The notes under the pieces were generated by a model. The model was not told where the DNA came from. It made no database searches and worked only from the letters and a program-made list of their open reading frames with translations. Shown one piece after another: positions 32,378 to 44,043 of a stretch of DNA of 64,000 nucleotides (positions are counted from its first letter, which is position 1; the number at the start of each line of letters is the position of its first letter). Made by a program: the position numbers and the translations under genes. The DNA comes from Bromus sterilis (Eukaryota; Streptophyta; Magnoliopsida; Poales; Poaceae). Where the stretch lies: contig OX465598.1 of assembly GCA_950022295.1 (NCBI GenBank), positions 117,535,001 to 117,599,000 of the forward strand, given 5' to 3'.

Positions 32378-33956
32378 TGATGTCTACGCATGCTTCTATT
32401 CTTGTAGACTATGTTGGACCTCCAAGCGCAGAGGTTTGTAGGACAGCAGCAATTTCCCTCAAGTGGATGACCTAAGGTTTATCGAACTCAGGGAAGTAGA
32501 GGTTGAAGATGGTCTCTCTCAAGCAACCCTGCAATTAAGATACAAGAAGTCTCTTGTGTCCCCAACACAACTAATACAACTAGGAGTTGTATAGGTGCAC
32601 TAGTTCGACGAAGAGATGGTAAAATATGGGTGATAGGTGTGGCAAAACAAAGTAATGTAAATCTGTAATAAAAAGTGTAGCAAGCAAATATGTGACAAAA
32701 GTGAGCACAAACGGTGTAACAATGGTGGAAACAAGGCCTAGGATTCATACTTTCACTAGTGGCAACTCCCAACAACAGTAACATAGTCTAATCACATGAT
32801 ATTTCCCATAAAACATGCAATGGAGACGTACTCGGAGGTCATTCTTTGTGGTCAAGAGAGGACGAGAATTATGTAGGGCTACAAAAGTACACCTCAGAGT
32901 TCGTAGTTCTCAATCTATGGATTTCCCAATGTCATCGTGGCCATCCAAAGAGAGTACCACAATCACCACAACATATCTCAAGGATAGTCAAAGACAAGCA
33001 CCAAGAGACTCTCAATCTTAAATCAACACACAAAAGAAGAAATCACTCATGAAAATATTCTTCTAAGCCATGTCCAATAGACCGATGTCACCATGGTCTC
33101 GGAGATTATACTAGATAAGATCAAGTGAGTACATCAATCTAATAGATAGAGGTAGGGAAATATCATGGGATCATCCTAGATTAACATAGCCTATGATCAC
33201 AACGAAGATCACATCATGGGAGAGAGAATTGACCACATAGCTACTGTAGAAACCTTATCCCCGAGGGGAACTACTCACACATGGACATGGTGAGAGAGTT
33301 GTTGATGGAGAGGTGCAGCCCGGAGGATATGGAGGAGACGGCGGCGGCGGCGGCCACCGCCACGGCGGTGGCCACGGCCCTTGGGGGCAGCGGCCATTGG
33401 CCCCCTTCTTCTTCTTTGGAGATGGTGCTGCTGTGGAGATTAATCTCCCCCTCAAGACGGCTGCCAAGGGGGAGGAAATTTCGTGGTGCCCTTTGACCTA
33501 GGTTTCCTCTCTTTATATAGACTCTCGGATTCCCATCATCCAGATTACGTCTTAGGTATTTCGGGGCTCCAGGGAGCATAATAACTCCGATTGGGCCGAA
33601 TTTTATGTCTAGATCCACCGGAAAAATATTCCCTACAACTTTGTAGTTTTAAGGTTTTCCGTTTGAGGCCGTCTTCTAGCGTTTCCGAGGCAATGTTTAA
33701 AACCTGTCTGGTGGAGACAGATTTCGGGAGAGTTAGAGTCCAACTCCTACAAGGCTCCTTTTTGTGATTTTTCCTTTATCCAAGTAATTCCTACACATAA
33801 AGTACAAAAAGAAGAACTTATGCACTCTTGCAGTCATTAATAGGTTAGTTCCAAAATATGTTATAAAAAGATATGAAAGTGTATCAAAAGCATAGCAATA
33901 TCACACAAAACATGCATGGAGCAAACAGAAATTATAGATACGTTTGGGACGTATCA
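32378..33956 (-). repeat. 5' LTR of element Y, 1579 bp
   Basis: On the minus strand it starts TGATACGTCCCAAACGTATC at 33956 and ends GTAGACATCA at 32378. A TATATAAA box lies at 33512-33519 (minus). A GC-rich stretch near 33330-33400 encodes nothing supported. Confidence 0.92.
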
Positions 33957-34380
33957 GCAGGCTGTCGTCAGCGAAGAGTAAGTGGTTTACAGCCGGAGCT
34001 GTTGGAGCCACTTTGACACCCATCACTTGGGACGACCAAAGACTGGATTTAAGAAGGCACGAGAGGCCCTCTGCTACCAATAAGAAGAGATATGGGGAAA
34101 TTGGGTCTCCCTACCAAATACCTCTGGAAGGTTTAAAAACTTCCAACCTCTCACCATTGAGCAAGACTGAAAAGGATACCGTGGAAACCATACCCATGAT
34201 GACTTTAACCCATGATGGTTGGAATCCCAGCTTTAACATAATGGCCTCAAGATAGTTCCACTCTAGCCTATCATATGCCTTCATCATGTCCAGCTTCAGT
34301 GGACACAACCCGTTTTGTTTCGATCTGTTCCTCTTCATAAAATGTAAGCAATCATATGCTGCAATGATGTTATCTGTGAT
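33957..34380 (-). pseudogene. LINE reverse transcriptase fragment, N-terminal half
   Basis: On the minus strand 34380-33957 encodes the core of an L1-type reverse transcriptase: DNIIAAYDCLHFMKRN, LKLDMMKAYDRLEW (with the first catalytic Asp), GFQPSWVKVIMGMV, FKPSRGIW, then GDPISPYLFLL and HLLFADDSLL with the catalytic FADD. A TAG at about 34111 replaces the Gln normally found before GDP. The reading continues across Y at 27307. The N-terminal endonuclease and upstream parts are cut off by X at 34381. Confidence 0.88.
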
Positions 34381-36039
34381 TGATACGTCCCAAACGTATC
34401 TATAATTTCTGCTTGCTCCATGCATGATTTGTGTGATTTTGCCATGTTTTGCTTGAACTTTCATACACTTTTTATCATATTTGGACTAACCTATTAACTC
34501 AGTGCAGCCAGTTGCCAGTTCCTGTTTTCTGTTGTTTATGTATTTCAGGTTTTCCGGCCATTAAAAGTGCCAAATAAATCCCGGAAAAATAATATAAAAA
34601 ATCAGAGACCCGGAAGCTTCCCAAATCACTAAGGAAGGAAGGGGGTGGACCCACCAAGGCCCCAGGAGGGTCCCTGGCGCGGCCCCACCCTAGGCCACGC
34701 CAAGAGGCCTCCTGGCTGTCCTGTGGCCCCTCTCGGTGCCCCCTTTGGCCTATATTTACCCCCGTGACAGAAACCCCTAATATCGATCTGCTATTCCCGT
34801 TCTCCTCTCTGTTCCGCCGCCGCCACCGTTTCAAGATCGGGGCTGCCAGGAGAAACTGCCCTGGCACCCTGCCGGAAGGAGGAATCCCCTCCGGGAGACC
34901 ATCCATTGCCATGGACGCCTCCCGGATGTGTCGTGAGTAGTCCCCCTTGGACCATGGGTCCGTGACCAGTAGCTATGTGATGTTCTCCTCTGCTCTTTGT
35001 GCTTCCACTTTCGAGACCTCGTGAGCTGCCTCACATGATCGAGGCACTTTTGTAATTTTTTGTGTTGCTATGTTGAGTTTGCTGGGATCTGATGGATTAT
35101 GAGATTATGTTCAGATTGTGATGAGTTATATATTTGGTTCTCTTTTATATTTGTGTTCTTTAGTAAATTCTTGCATGTTCTTCGTTGTCGTATTTTACTT
35201 TGGCCAAGTGATTTGTTGCAACTCCAAGAGGGAGCGTTATGCTTGATTGTGGGTTCATCCCCTTGATGTCTAGCTTGAGTGACAGAAACATGAGACTAGG
35301 GGATGTGTTGTTGCCACCAGGGATAAAACAAAGGTGCTTGTACTTGCGGGTGCAGGGATTGTATACTTTACGCATAGTTCTTTTAATGTAGTTTTCTGTT
35401 GCTTTGAGTTTACACTTTGGGTGGGATTCGCAACTTAATACCAGCGAGATGTTCTGGATAGATATATCAAGGTGGATGACTTGTAGTAGATGCAGATAGA
35501 TTTCGGTCTACTTACCTTGGCGTACTGCCCATTGCTTTTGAGCCTCTTCCTTTCTTTTGTAGCATAGTTAGCATTGCGGTGCGTTGATAATCATGTCAAT
35601 TTCCTAGTTGTGATTTGTTTACCTCGCTAGCACTTTTGTCGTCTTTTGGGAGAGAGACATCACTAGTGAACATCACGGGACCCCGGTCCATATTTACACC
35701 ATTGTTTACACCTTCAATTTACTTTCTGTTCTTACTTTCAGTTGCCACTATTATTATCTCTTGCGTTGATCCTTTGTAAATAGCAAGGCCGGAGGAATTG
35801 ACAACTCCTCTGTACTCGTTGGGAGCAAAGTTATTTGATGTGTGTGCAGGTCCAGGTGAAGTAAGCAACCTCGGGTAGTGAACGGCGCCATTGTTCACTT
35901 TACCACCTTCCTGTATTTCTGCGAGTCCTACAGGAGACAAACCCTATCCTCTACATAGGGGAGGTTTGATGCTACGCTACATCTCACCTTCCACTTGGGG
36001 TAACCAACGAGGAGTGAGAGAACTATCCTCACCGTATCA
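34381..36039 (+). repeat. 5' LTR of element X, 1659 bp
   Basis: Starts TGATACGTCCCAAACGTATC and ends CACCGTATCA, so both ends carry complementary TGATACG and CGTATCA. Same length as the solo LTR at 11079-12737. A TATATTTA stretch near 34751 may be the promoter. Confidence 0.93.
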
Positions 36040-36049
36040 AGCCAATTTC

Positions 36050-36066
36050 TGGCGCCGTTGTCGGGA
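36050..36066 (+). other. Primer-binding site of element X (tRNA-Asp type)
   Basis: TGGCGCCGTTGTCGGGA, ten bases inside the LTR, is one or two bases from the canonical Athila-lineage tRNA-Asp site. Confidence 0.85.
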
Positions 36067-36207
36067 CTCCAGTCTACAAGATAGGGGAGTTGCACACTAT
36101 CTTTTATCTTTGCTTTTTAGTCCTGTTAGTTTACCTTTCAGTCTTTACTTTTGTGTCCCTTATCGAAAATACCAAAAATACCTGTTACTTTGCTAGTATT
36201 TACCACT

Positions 36208-37020
36208 ATGGCTGGTCCTTTTGCCTTTGGTGAGGCAGAAGTACTTACCTTTACTCAGAGAGGTGGTGAAAGTCTGAAAGATGCTTGGTATAGAATTAAT
36301 GATTCTCAAAAGAGGGCCACCAAGAAGCAATCCACTACTATCTTGCTTAGAAATTTTTAAGTTGGGATTACTTCTTGGAATAGGTTTGTCTTAGACACTA
36401 CTATCAATGGGAACTTTATAGAGGATCCAGTTTGGGAAGCCCTTAATATTATTGAAAATCTTGTTGGAAGTCTCCCCGTTGCTAGCATTAAGGAGGACAT
36501 TACTCTAGTTCACATTATGAGAAAACTTGAAAAAATAGAGTTAGAGATGCCAAGTATCGATAAAGTAAATGAGGTGGATCGTAAGATTCAAGGGAATTTG
36601 AATAGGCTAAATAGCTCCATGCAAAAAATTATCAAAACTTTGGAGACTATCAAATCCATTGATGAGAAGTCTTCTAGGATAGAGAAGATTGAGGAAGTTA
36701 TTGAAACTCTAGGAACTATCTTTTCCTCAATCAAAACCAAAAAGGATGAAACTCTGGCAAGAAAGGAACCCAAGTTCGTTTACGTCCCTAAGGTTCCTCG
36801 AGCTAAAACTGACACACCTATAGCCAAAAGAGTTGAAACAGTGAAGACTTTGGAGGAGATACCTATCTTTAATTTTGAAACTCCAATTGATTTTCCTCCT
36901 CTTGATTTTATCCCTAGAAGCATTTTTATTCAGCCTTTATTTGAGAAACCTCGTAAGACTAGGTGTACCATTGAAGAGCTTTTTGATGATCTTGATGATG
37001 GATCAATTGATACAACTTGA
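36208..37020 (+). pseudogene. gag: Element X gag-like ORF with one nonsense codon
   Basis: One reading frame runs from ATG 36208 to TGA 37018, 270 codons, broken only by TAA at 36358. The N-terminus carries the Athila gag pattern: RGGESLKDAWYRIND, a LLRNF stretch, and (after the TAA) GITSWNRFVLDT. The middle (about 36517-36740) is Lys/Glu/Ile-rich with coiled-coil-like spacing. The C-terminus has a TRCTIEELFDDLDDG stretch typical of the family's gag end. No zinc knuckle is seen and pol is absent: the next bases begin the shared 3' region. It was once a gag-only element; the TAA is a single-base change that would now cut the product to 50 residues. A downstream start at 36517 could still give 167 residues. 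Confidence 0.75.
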
Positions 37021-39928
37021 TCTTTTGCTTTAAGCCTAGCTAATGGCTTTACAGAAGCACTTTCGGGAGGCAGCCCGCAACGAATTTAGGTTTTTCCTTT
37101 TTGTTTTTCTTCTGTTCTTAGTGGTCTTGATGATTATTACTACTGTAGCAACATCATTGTATATTTACTTTTCAAGCTGTGTGCCAATTATAGCCTCATA
37201 TGACAAGGGAAGTGAAAGTTGTGACATGCTGTCCAGAAAACAGATTATGTCCTCGTGACGAAAAAAATCATAGAAAATTACCAGTTCATCTTTTTGAGCT
37301 GAATATTTTACACAGCGTGCTATATACAATCACGGAACTTTCATATGTTCTGAGTTTTTTTATTTGATTTGCACAAGTGCCCCTAAAAATTCTTTACTAG
37401 CTGTTGTTCTGTTTTTCACAGATTTTGCCACGTTTTGTCTTTCCTAACTTTTGCAAACCTTAAGCTTGCTTTTTCTTTGCAAAATCTTTTTGGAAATATT
37501 GAGAAACAGTAGCTCCTAAAGAATATCTTTATTTTCAGTCGAGGAAAATTATTTTAATAGGGAACCAACCTCTCTAATCAGTTTACAGTGACTTATGTAT
37601 GAAGGGAGTTTTCAAGTGTGCGATGGAAGATGATGAAAGAAGATCATGGAGTGTCAAACGCTCAAGCTTGGGATGCCCATGCGCACCCCCGATAAATATT
37701 CAAGGACACTCAAGCGTCTAAGCTTGGGGATGCCCCCGTGCATCCCCTTCTTCATCAACAATTATCAGTTCGTCCCTCGTTTCACAATAATTTTATCACT
37801 TCATGCGTTATGTGCTATGCTTGGAGCGTCTCGCTCTTTACTTTTCTTAGGTTTGTTTTTTCTTTGTTTGTTGTTATAACAAGTTAGAAACCAGCTTTAT
37901 TTTGTGTGGGAGAGAAACACGCTCCGCTTGAACTAGAACTCCTCATAGGATTTTCATGCTTATTCTCTTAGTTGTGAGTTGTTCTTTTTCTTTTCTTAGC
38001 TGCTGCCCTGTTTAGCTGTTGTGCTTTAGTTTTCTTCTAGAGATTTTGTTTTGTCTTAGGTTGAACTTTATATAGGTTGCATGTTTTATCTTGTTAGAGA
38101 GTTTGCCTATTGCACTGAGTTTTGTGTCTTGACTAGAAAGTAGGTAGTTGAAGTTGCTATTTTCTTTGTAGTAGTAACTTGCAATAGTTTTGAGGTATTG
38201 ACTAGAGTAATTTTTGATCTTTTGGTGTCAAGAGCTCGAGCCTATTAGTGATAGATGTCGTATTTTGGGCAATCCGTGTGATTTTCGAAAACCAAAAAAC
38301 CCCTGTTGAGAACTCTAGCTACTAGATGGATCGCTAACCTCTGGAGGGTTCGAATATTAGAGTACACTCGCGTACCATGAGTCGAGGATGTGCAAGGATA
38401 ACCAAACCCCCATACACTCCTCCTCGGGGTACTTGTCTCTTTGAGAACCTCCTAATTAGATTGAGAGTTACCGATAATAAGTGCATGAGTTCTTCGGAAT
38501 AATGTGAGTATTCAAAAGTTGACACTTCCACCTCCCATATTTTTCTAGCCTCTCATGTGCCGTGCATTGCCTCCTTCTCACTCCGAGAGTTGGCGTCCAC
38601 CTTCGCCGGTACATCCAAACCCTTGGCATGATACGCTCTGTCATCATAAACCTCCTTATATCTTTCCTCAAAACATCCACATTACCTACCTACAAGGCAT
38701 TTCCATAGCCTTTCCGAGATACATTGCCATGCAACATCCACCTTCTCATGACTTGATCTTCATGTCATACATGCTACTTGCTTGATCGATGAGCCGCATG
38801 CTAGTTGGGCCTTGCCCAAATCATTGCTACATGACGCGCTCGTATCATTGCATATCCTGCTACCCTGGCAGAGGCATACATTTGCATCATGATAGTTACA
38901 TCTTCTTTATGTGAGTACCTTTGTAAAGTGTGAAAGATCTCCTATATTCTTGTAAAATATAGAGTGTTTCCCCTAAAGTGAGGAAAAGATCCCAAGGAGG
39001 ACAAAATCAAAAGATCCCAAAGAGGACAAATGAGAGAAATAGAAAGATCCATTGAGCCCACCAAAAAAATACAAAAAAATAGAAAAGAAAGAAATAAAAA
39101 TAAAAAGAGAGAAGGGGGCACACTACGATTTCTTTTGAGAGATCCACACTAGTACTTCATCCTCTATACCTTGTACTCCATTGAGATCATCATACATGCA
39201 TATAGCTATGTGGGGACCCTTCACACTATAGAACTTGGCTTGTATATTCCACTGATGAGCCTCCTCAAATGAGCTCTAGGTCTTCATGAGCAAGCAAGTT
39301 AGATGCAACCCCACTAGTTCCCTTGGAGAGCTTTTAGGTCACATGTGCATCCGCTGCATGGCAATCCCTACTCCTCACATCATATCTATCATATGGCCTT
39401 CTCTCTCCTATGATTGTCCTTATTGATGTGAGCCTTTCACACCTTTTTGTCTTCCTCCTCCACCTTCTTCCTGTTTTGCCTTTTAGGTGTCAACTTTCTT
39501 GCTCACGCTCATCCATTGCATGAGTGCTCAAAATATCGCAAGGGAGTGGATCAGTTTGACTTGTACTTGACTAGTGGTCTGGGGACGAGTCAAGATAAGA
39601 ATCCAAAGGAGACTAAGTGTGAAACTTTGTAGATAGTGGTTCTCAACAACTATTTTTTTATCTCGTATTCCCTATCCCCTTTCTTGCACGCAAACACCAT
39701 TTGGAGACATTCGAGTCACGGACAGCGAGAGCTCTTGCACCTTTTGTTCTTTTGTTGCTTGTGTCAATGCTAATATAGACTCTTGCTTGTTAAGACTTGA
39801 ATTGAATTGCATGCTTTGATTGCTTTACTTAAAAGTCCTTATATGGGTTGTGTGGCATGTCGCCACAGAAATTATGCTAATTATCATTTACCTACTCGAG
39901 GACGATCAGGAATTAAGCTTGGGGATGT
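37021..39928 (+). other. 3' non-coding region of element X
   Basis: No gene is supported. It matches, inverted, the 3' regions of B and Y. It includes an A-rich run near 39060-39110 and a purine-rich tract just before the 3' LTR. Small frames such as 36 to 77 codons are not conserved between the three copies. Confidence 0.7.
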
Positions 39929-40537
39929 TGATACGTCCCAAACGTATCTATAATTTCTGCTTGCTCCATGCATGATTTGTGTGATTTTGCCATGTTTTTC
40001 TTGAACTTTCATACACTTTTTATCATATTTGGACTAACCTATTAACTCCGTGCACCCAGTTGTCAGTTCCTGTTTTCTGCTGTTTTGTATTTCAGGTTTT
40101 CCGGCCATTAAAAGTGCCAAATAAATCCCAGAAAAATAATATAAAAAATCAGCGACCCGGAAGCTTCCCGAATCACCTAGGAAGGAAGGGGGTGGACCCA
40201 CCAGGACCCCAGGAGGGTCCCTGGCGCGGCCCCACCCTAGGCCGCGCCAGGAGGCCTTCTGGCTTCCCTGTGGCTCCTCTCGGTGCCCCCTTTGGCCTAT
40301 ATTTACCCCCCGTGACGGAAACCCCTAATATCGATTTGCTATTCCCGTTCTCCTCTCTGTTCCGCCGCCGCCGACGTTTCAAGATCGGGGCTGCCAGGAG
40401 AAGCTACCCCGGCACCCTGCCGGAAGGAGGAATCCCCTCCGTGAGACCATCCATCTCCATGGACGCCTCCCGGATGTGTCGTGAGTAGCCCCCCTTGGAC
40501 CATGGGCCCGTGACCAGTAGTTATGTGATGTTCTCCT
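39929..40537 (+). repeat. 3' LTR of element X, first 609 bp only
   Basis: Starts TGATACGTCCCAAACGTATC and follows the 5' LTR (34381 onward) closely, until the GATGTTCTCCT segment, after which F begins. The missing 1050 bases should lie right of the window. Confidence 0.9.
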
Positions 40538-40998
40538 TGTAACAACCCAGTTTTCACAAAAATTAAAAAAAATCGGTGTGAATTGTTTGATTGTCTGATT
40601 TCTTTGCGGTGTTTGCATCCCCGATTTATCGATCGGCGATTTTTTCCCCTCTCTTATCTCGTACCGAACGGAGAGCGACCCTTGCCACCCTGACACTCGA
40701 CCTTGCGACACCGGGTTTCACCCGATCACCGTCGCGAAAACCGCACGAGACCAGCCGCAGCCAACGAAACAAAAAACCTCGTTTAATAAGTAAACGTGTT
40801 ATTTTTATAGCGCGCCGGAAATTGTTCTCAAAACGGTTCAAGAGCGAGGTGAACGCCGCCAGCTCGACGCGCTGATCGCGCAGTTCCAAGTTTTACCCGA
40901 ATCGAAGGTCATGCGGACCCCCGGCGGTCAGAAACGTAAACACCGCGCCCGCGAGAGAAAAACCGGGGATGTTTTTGCAAACTGCCAGCCACCTGGGC

Positions 40999-41006
40999 TA
41001 TATAAA
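40999..41006 (+). promoter_or_regulatory. TATA box of the F LTR
   Basis: TATATAAA in a GGGCTATATAAAGACC context, with a predicted transcription start near 41035. It is the clearest promoter signal in F and lies just upstream of the duplicated unit. Confidence 0.65.
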
Positions 41007-41039
41007 GACCACCACACTCCCACCCCTTTCTAGGGTTTC

Positions 41040-44000
41040 TAGACACAAAATTGCAGCCACCCCCTCACAATTGCCCCCAGATCCAATTTTAGCCCCAAAT
41101 TCGTCAAACCTAGATCCCAAATAATTTCGGCCGCCGGATTTCGCGATCTGAGGGCCAGGATTTTGCCACGTCAGCCCCCTGCCTCCTCTCTCCTCCAGTC
41201 CATGGGCACGCCGCCGCCTGCACCGTGGAGCCGCCTCCGATGAGCCTTGGCCGCCGCGCCTCCCCTTCGGTGAGGACCTCACCGCCGGCTCCTCCTTCTC
41301 TCCTCCCCTCCCCTCCCTCTCATCTCTCACCCTCGCGCCTCCTCCCTTGCAGATTGCTCCGCCGAAAGAACCATGGAGATCGTCGCCGCCTCGTGCCCTG
41401 GAGCTTACCGCCACGGCCGCCCCGCGTTCGAGCTCGCGCCGCTCGGACCTCGGCCACCTGCGCCCCCTCACCGGCCTCCCTCCGCTGCCCCAGCGCCCCT
41501 CCAGGCCTCCTCGTCCCGCGTCGGCTCGCCATGTCGCCGGCCGGTGAGTTGCTAGCCGCCGGCGGCGGAATACCGTTTGGGATCGAGAGGACCGGCCTCC
41601 AGCAGCGCCGCCGAACTGGGCCGGCGCGCCCCCCAAGCCGAGCACGCGGCGGCCCAGCCGCGCCCACCTCCTGTCTCCTGGGCCAGCCTGCTTGGTGAGC
41701 CCCCTTTTTTCTCTTTTTTTCTTTTTTTTGTTCTCTGTTGTTGGGCTTGGCCCAGGACGTGTATTGCTATAATGCGCCCATAGGCGTTGTTTAGTTTTCC
41801 CGCGCCCTGCTGTTTAGGCCCGTTTAGAGTAGATTTGGCCCAGTAAACGTTTAGTAATTTTCTGCACCTTAAATAATAACAGAAAAACATAGGATTTTGC
41901 GATGCGATTATCTTTTTAACCATAGCTCGGATCGCGACGCGTTAAACATGAAACTTGCTTAGTTTTTTATGTAGATTAATAAAATATGTTCCTTTGACAT
42001 GTTTGACTTTGTTTACATGTTGTTTACCTGCTAATTACAAACCTTGCCACCATAAAATTGTTTCTTTAATAACTTTTTAACCGTTGCTCGGTTTAAAATG
42101 TTTCTTATATGTAACTTGACTAGAATTTCATGTAGATTGTGTTTATGCTGCTCTTTCTTGCTAATAAAAATAATAAAATATTGTTTAGGGAAAACAGTAC
42201 CAAATATTATAATTATTGTGGGGTCTGTAATAGTTGGCATGTATAGGTTTTACCCCCACTTAAAATGACTAGATTAGATAGTTTACTTTGTGCTTCACCT
42301 CTTCAAATGTTTGTGTGTTATGCCATGCTTGAGTGAGATGCCATGTTAATAACCTCTGCTCACCTTGTGTAGCTAAACAACTTGAACAATCGTAAATGTG
42401 CGGTATCGTCGTGTGTGACGAGTACTCCACTTAACCTGTTAGTAACCGCTCTCGACGGTAGGTCCGATGTCTCGTGTTGCCTTCTTGTTGATGCTTGCTC
42501 GTGTTTGCCTCGTAGTAATAGATGTTTGCTCGTTGATTGCTTTCCAGTGTTTACCTCTTGTGTGCTTCCGCGGGTACCTTTCGGAGACGATGCGAGCTTG
42601 CGATCAACTACACCTTCGGAACCCGACTTATCAACAGGCAAGGACTATACATTACTTATGATCCATTCTATTTCAACCAGCGGTTTGCATGCTAGTCTAG
42701 GTTAGGTTCAATGTTTGATCCTACCACATGTTTACAGCCTTTTTCAAACCGATATAGCCATGTCCCCTCCCAGCAAACCATGTACTGCTATGTTACTATT
42801 GCTCGTTGCTCAGCCCCTGCTTAGTATGCATGCTTAGGATGCTACGATGTTACCCTTTTACTCCTTGGGTTGGGATATCACATTATTATATTGCTGTTGA
42901 TGATATGATTATTTTAATGTTGACTATATTCGACGAAGGATGGAAGGTCTAGGCTATCCCGCCCCGACGCTTTGTTCCATTCGAGTCACCTAGGATCCGA
43001 GTTCCGGGTATTGGTTTTAAGACTGAGCGTGCCTAACCGCGTGTGGGATTTTATGGGTCCCCTTTTCTTACCTATCTAGCTTCAAACATTTCTAGTGGTG
43101 GCCCAAGCTGGTTTTAACATTTGAAAATCGTGTGTGTGACTGGTGAGCTCCCAGCAGATTTTCAAACAACTCGGGCCAGCGAAGACAGAGTTCCTTCGTT
43201 GGTCCACACCTGGAAGCTAGGGGGCTTCCCACATTTGTTTGGGTAGCTAATCCGACCTCGTCTAGACAGTAGAGGCCGATTCGAGAGTGCAGACGGCTTT
43301 TGAGTTGGATGTCAACTCACCGGGGGCCACCCGGATTTGTGCGTTGTTAGTTAGAGGGACCTGTCGTTCCAGATCTCTTCGGACTAAATCATAAAATTGT
43401 TGCCTATCATGGGTAGCAACTGAGAGAGATGGGCGTGCGTGCGGAGCCTTGTAATGGGCAGGTTATACACCCCTGCAGGCTCAAATCTTTTTGAGAAGCC
43501 GTGTCCACGGTTATGGACGAATTGAGACCTACGTCCTGTTCATACACAACAACAACTGGGATAATCTTAATATAACTTGATGAACGTGTGTATGTGCCTT
43601 GACTGCTTCTTCTTCGTCGGGATGCAAAGAGGAGGACAAGGATAGGATAGGTGTTATGCTTGCGTAAGTAGGTGGGTATCAGACTTGTTGGAGGCGATTC
43701 CTCATCGAATGCTTGGCTTCTTATCTTACTCTCTAGATCGTTAGCCACTTCATAAATGCTAGTGCGGCAGCAACCTCACCACTTATCCCATCCTTACCGT
43801 AAACTACTAGTTGTCCTAGAATGACGAGTGATGAAGTCCTTGCTGGGTCAGTTCACCACTACAGTTGGATGCTGAGTACTTCTGTACTCATGATACTACC
43901 CCCAAAATCTTTTCAGGGTTCTTGATCGACAACAGGTATGGTGATCGAAGTTTCACGTGGAGACTCGACGACGACTAGTTAGGCGGATCCCGGCGGAGGG

Positions 44001-44043
44001 CCTGGACCCGTGTGGTTATGGGATCGATGTTTTCTCTTTGCCA
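41040..44043 (+). repeat. F tandem duplication, copy 1 (about 3.0 kb)
   Basis: Pairs with 44044-47488. The best-matched part, 42360-44043 against 45800-47488, is nearly collinear, including the AAATGTGCGGTATCGTCGTG, CGCGGGTACC and ATCGACAACAGGTATGGTGA stretches. Copies end at the same TTTGCCA (44037-44043 and about 47482-47488). The start near 41040 is approximate because the GC-rich parts have diverged. Confidence 0.8.

Larger units (their letters stand above)
27308..33956 (-). mobile_element. Element Y: complete non-autonomous Athila-like LTR element, TSD GCAGG
   Basis: A 6649 bp element on the minus strand flanked by GCAGG (27303-27307 and 33957-33961). From right to left: 5' LTR (33956-32378), tRNA-Asp-type primer site, a 246-codon ORF, a long 3' region (31520-28798) and 3' LTR (28797-27308). 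No gag capsid, protease, reverse transcriptase or integrase is present, so it needs a helper. A purine-rich AGCTCGGGGATGT stretch precedes the 3' LTR. It splits the LINE between the FADD box and the following LLL residues. Confidence 0.92.
34381..40537 (+). mobile_element. Element X: gag-only non-autonomous Athila-like element, 3' LTR interrupted
   Basis: Plus-strand element: 5' LTR (34381-36039), tRNA-Asp-type primer site, a gag-like ORF with one stop, a long 3' region, a purine-rich AATTAAGCTTGGGGATGT before the 3' LTR (from 39929). The 3' LTR is broken after 609 bp by F at 40538; its remainder is beyond the window. There is no protease, reverse transcriptase or integrase. The first 100 bases of the LTR and much of the 3' region are shared with Y and B. 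Confidence 0.88.

Noticed and set aside
41000..41698. Overlapping 115-215 codon frames in several phases
   Set aside because: They fall in the GC-rich part of the F LTR, overlap each other on both strands and are not kept in the duplicated copy.
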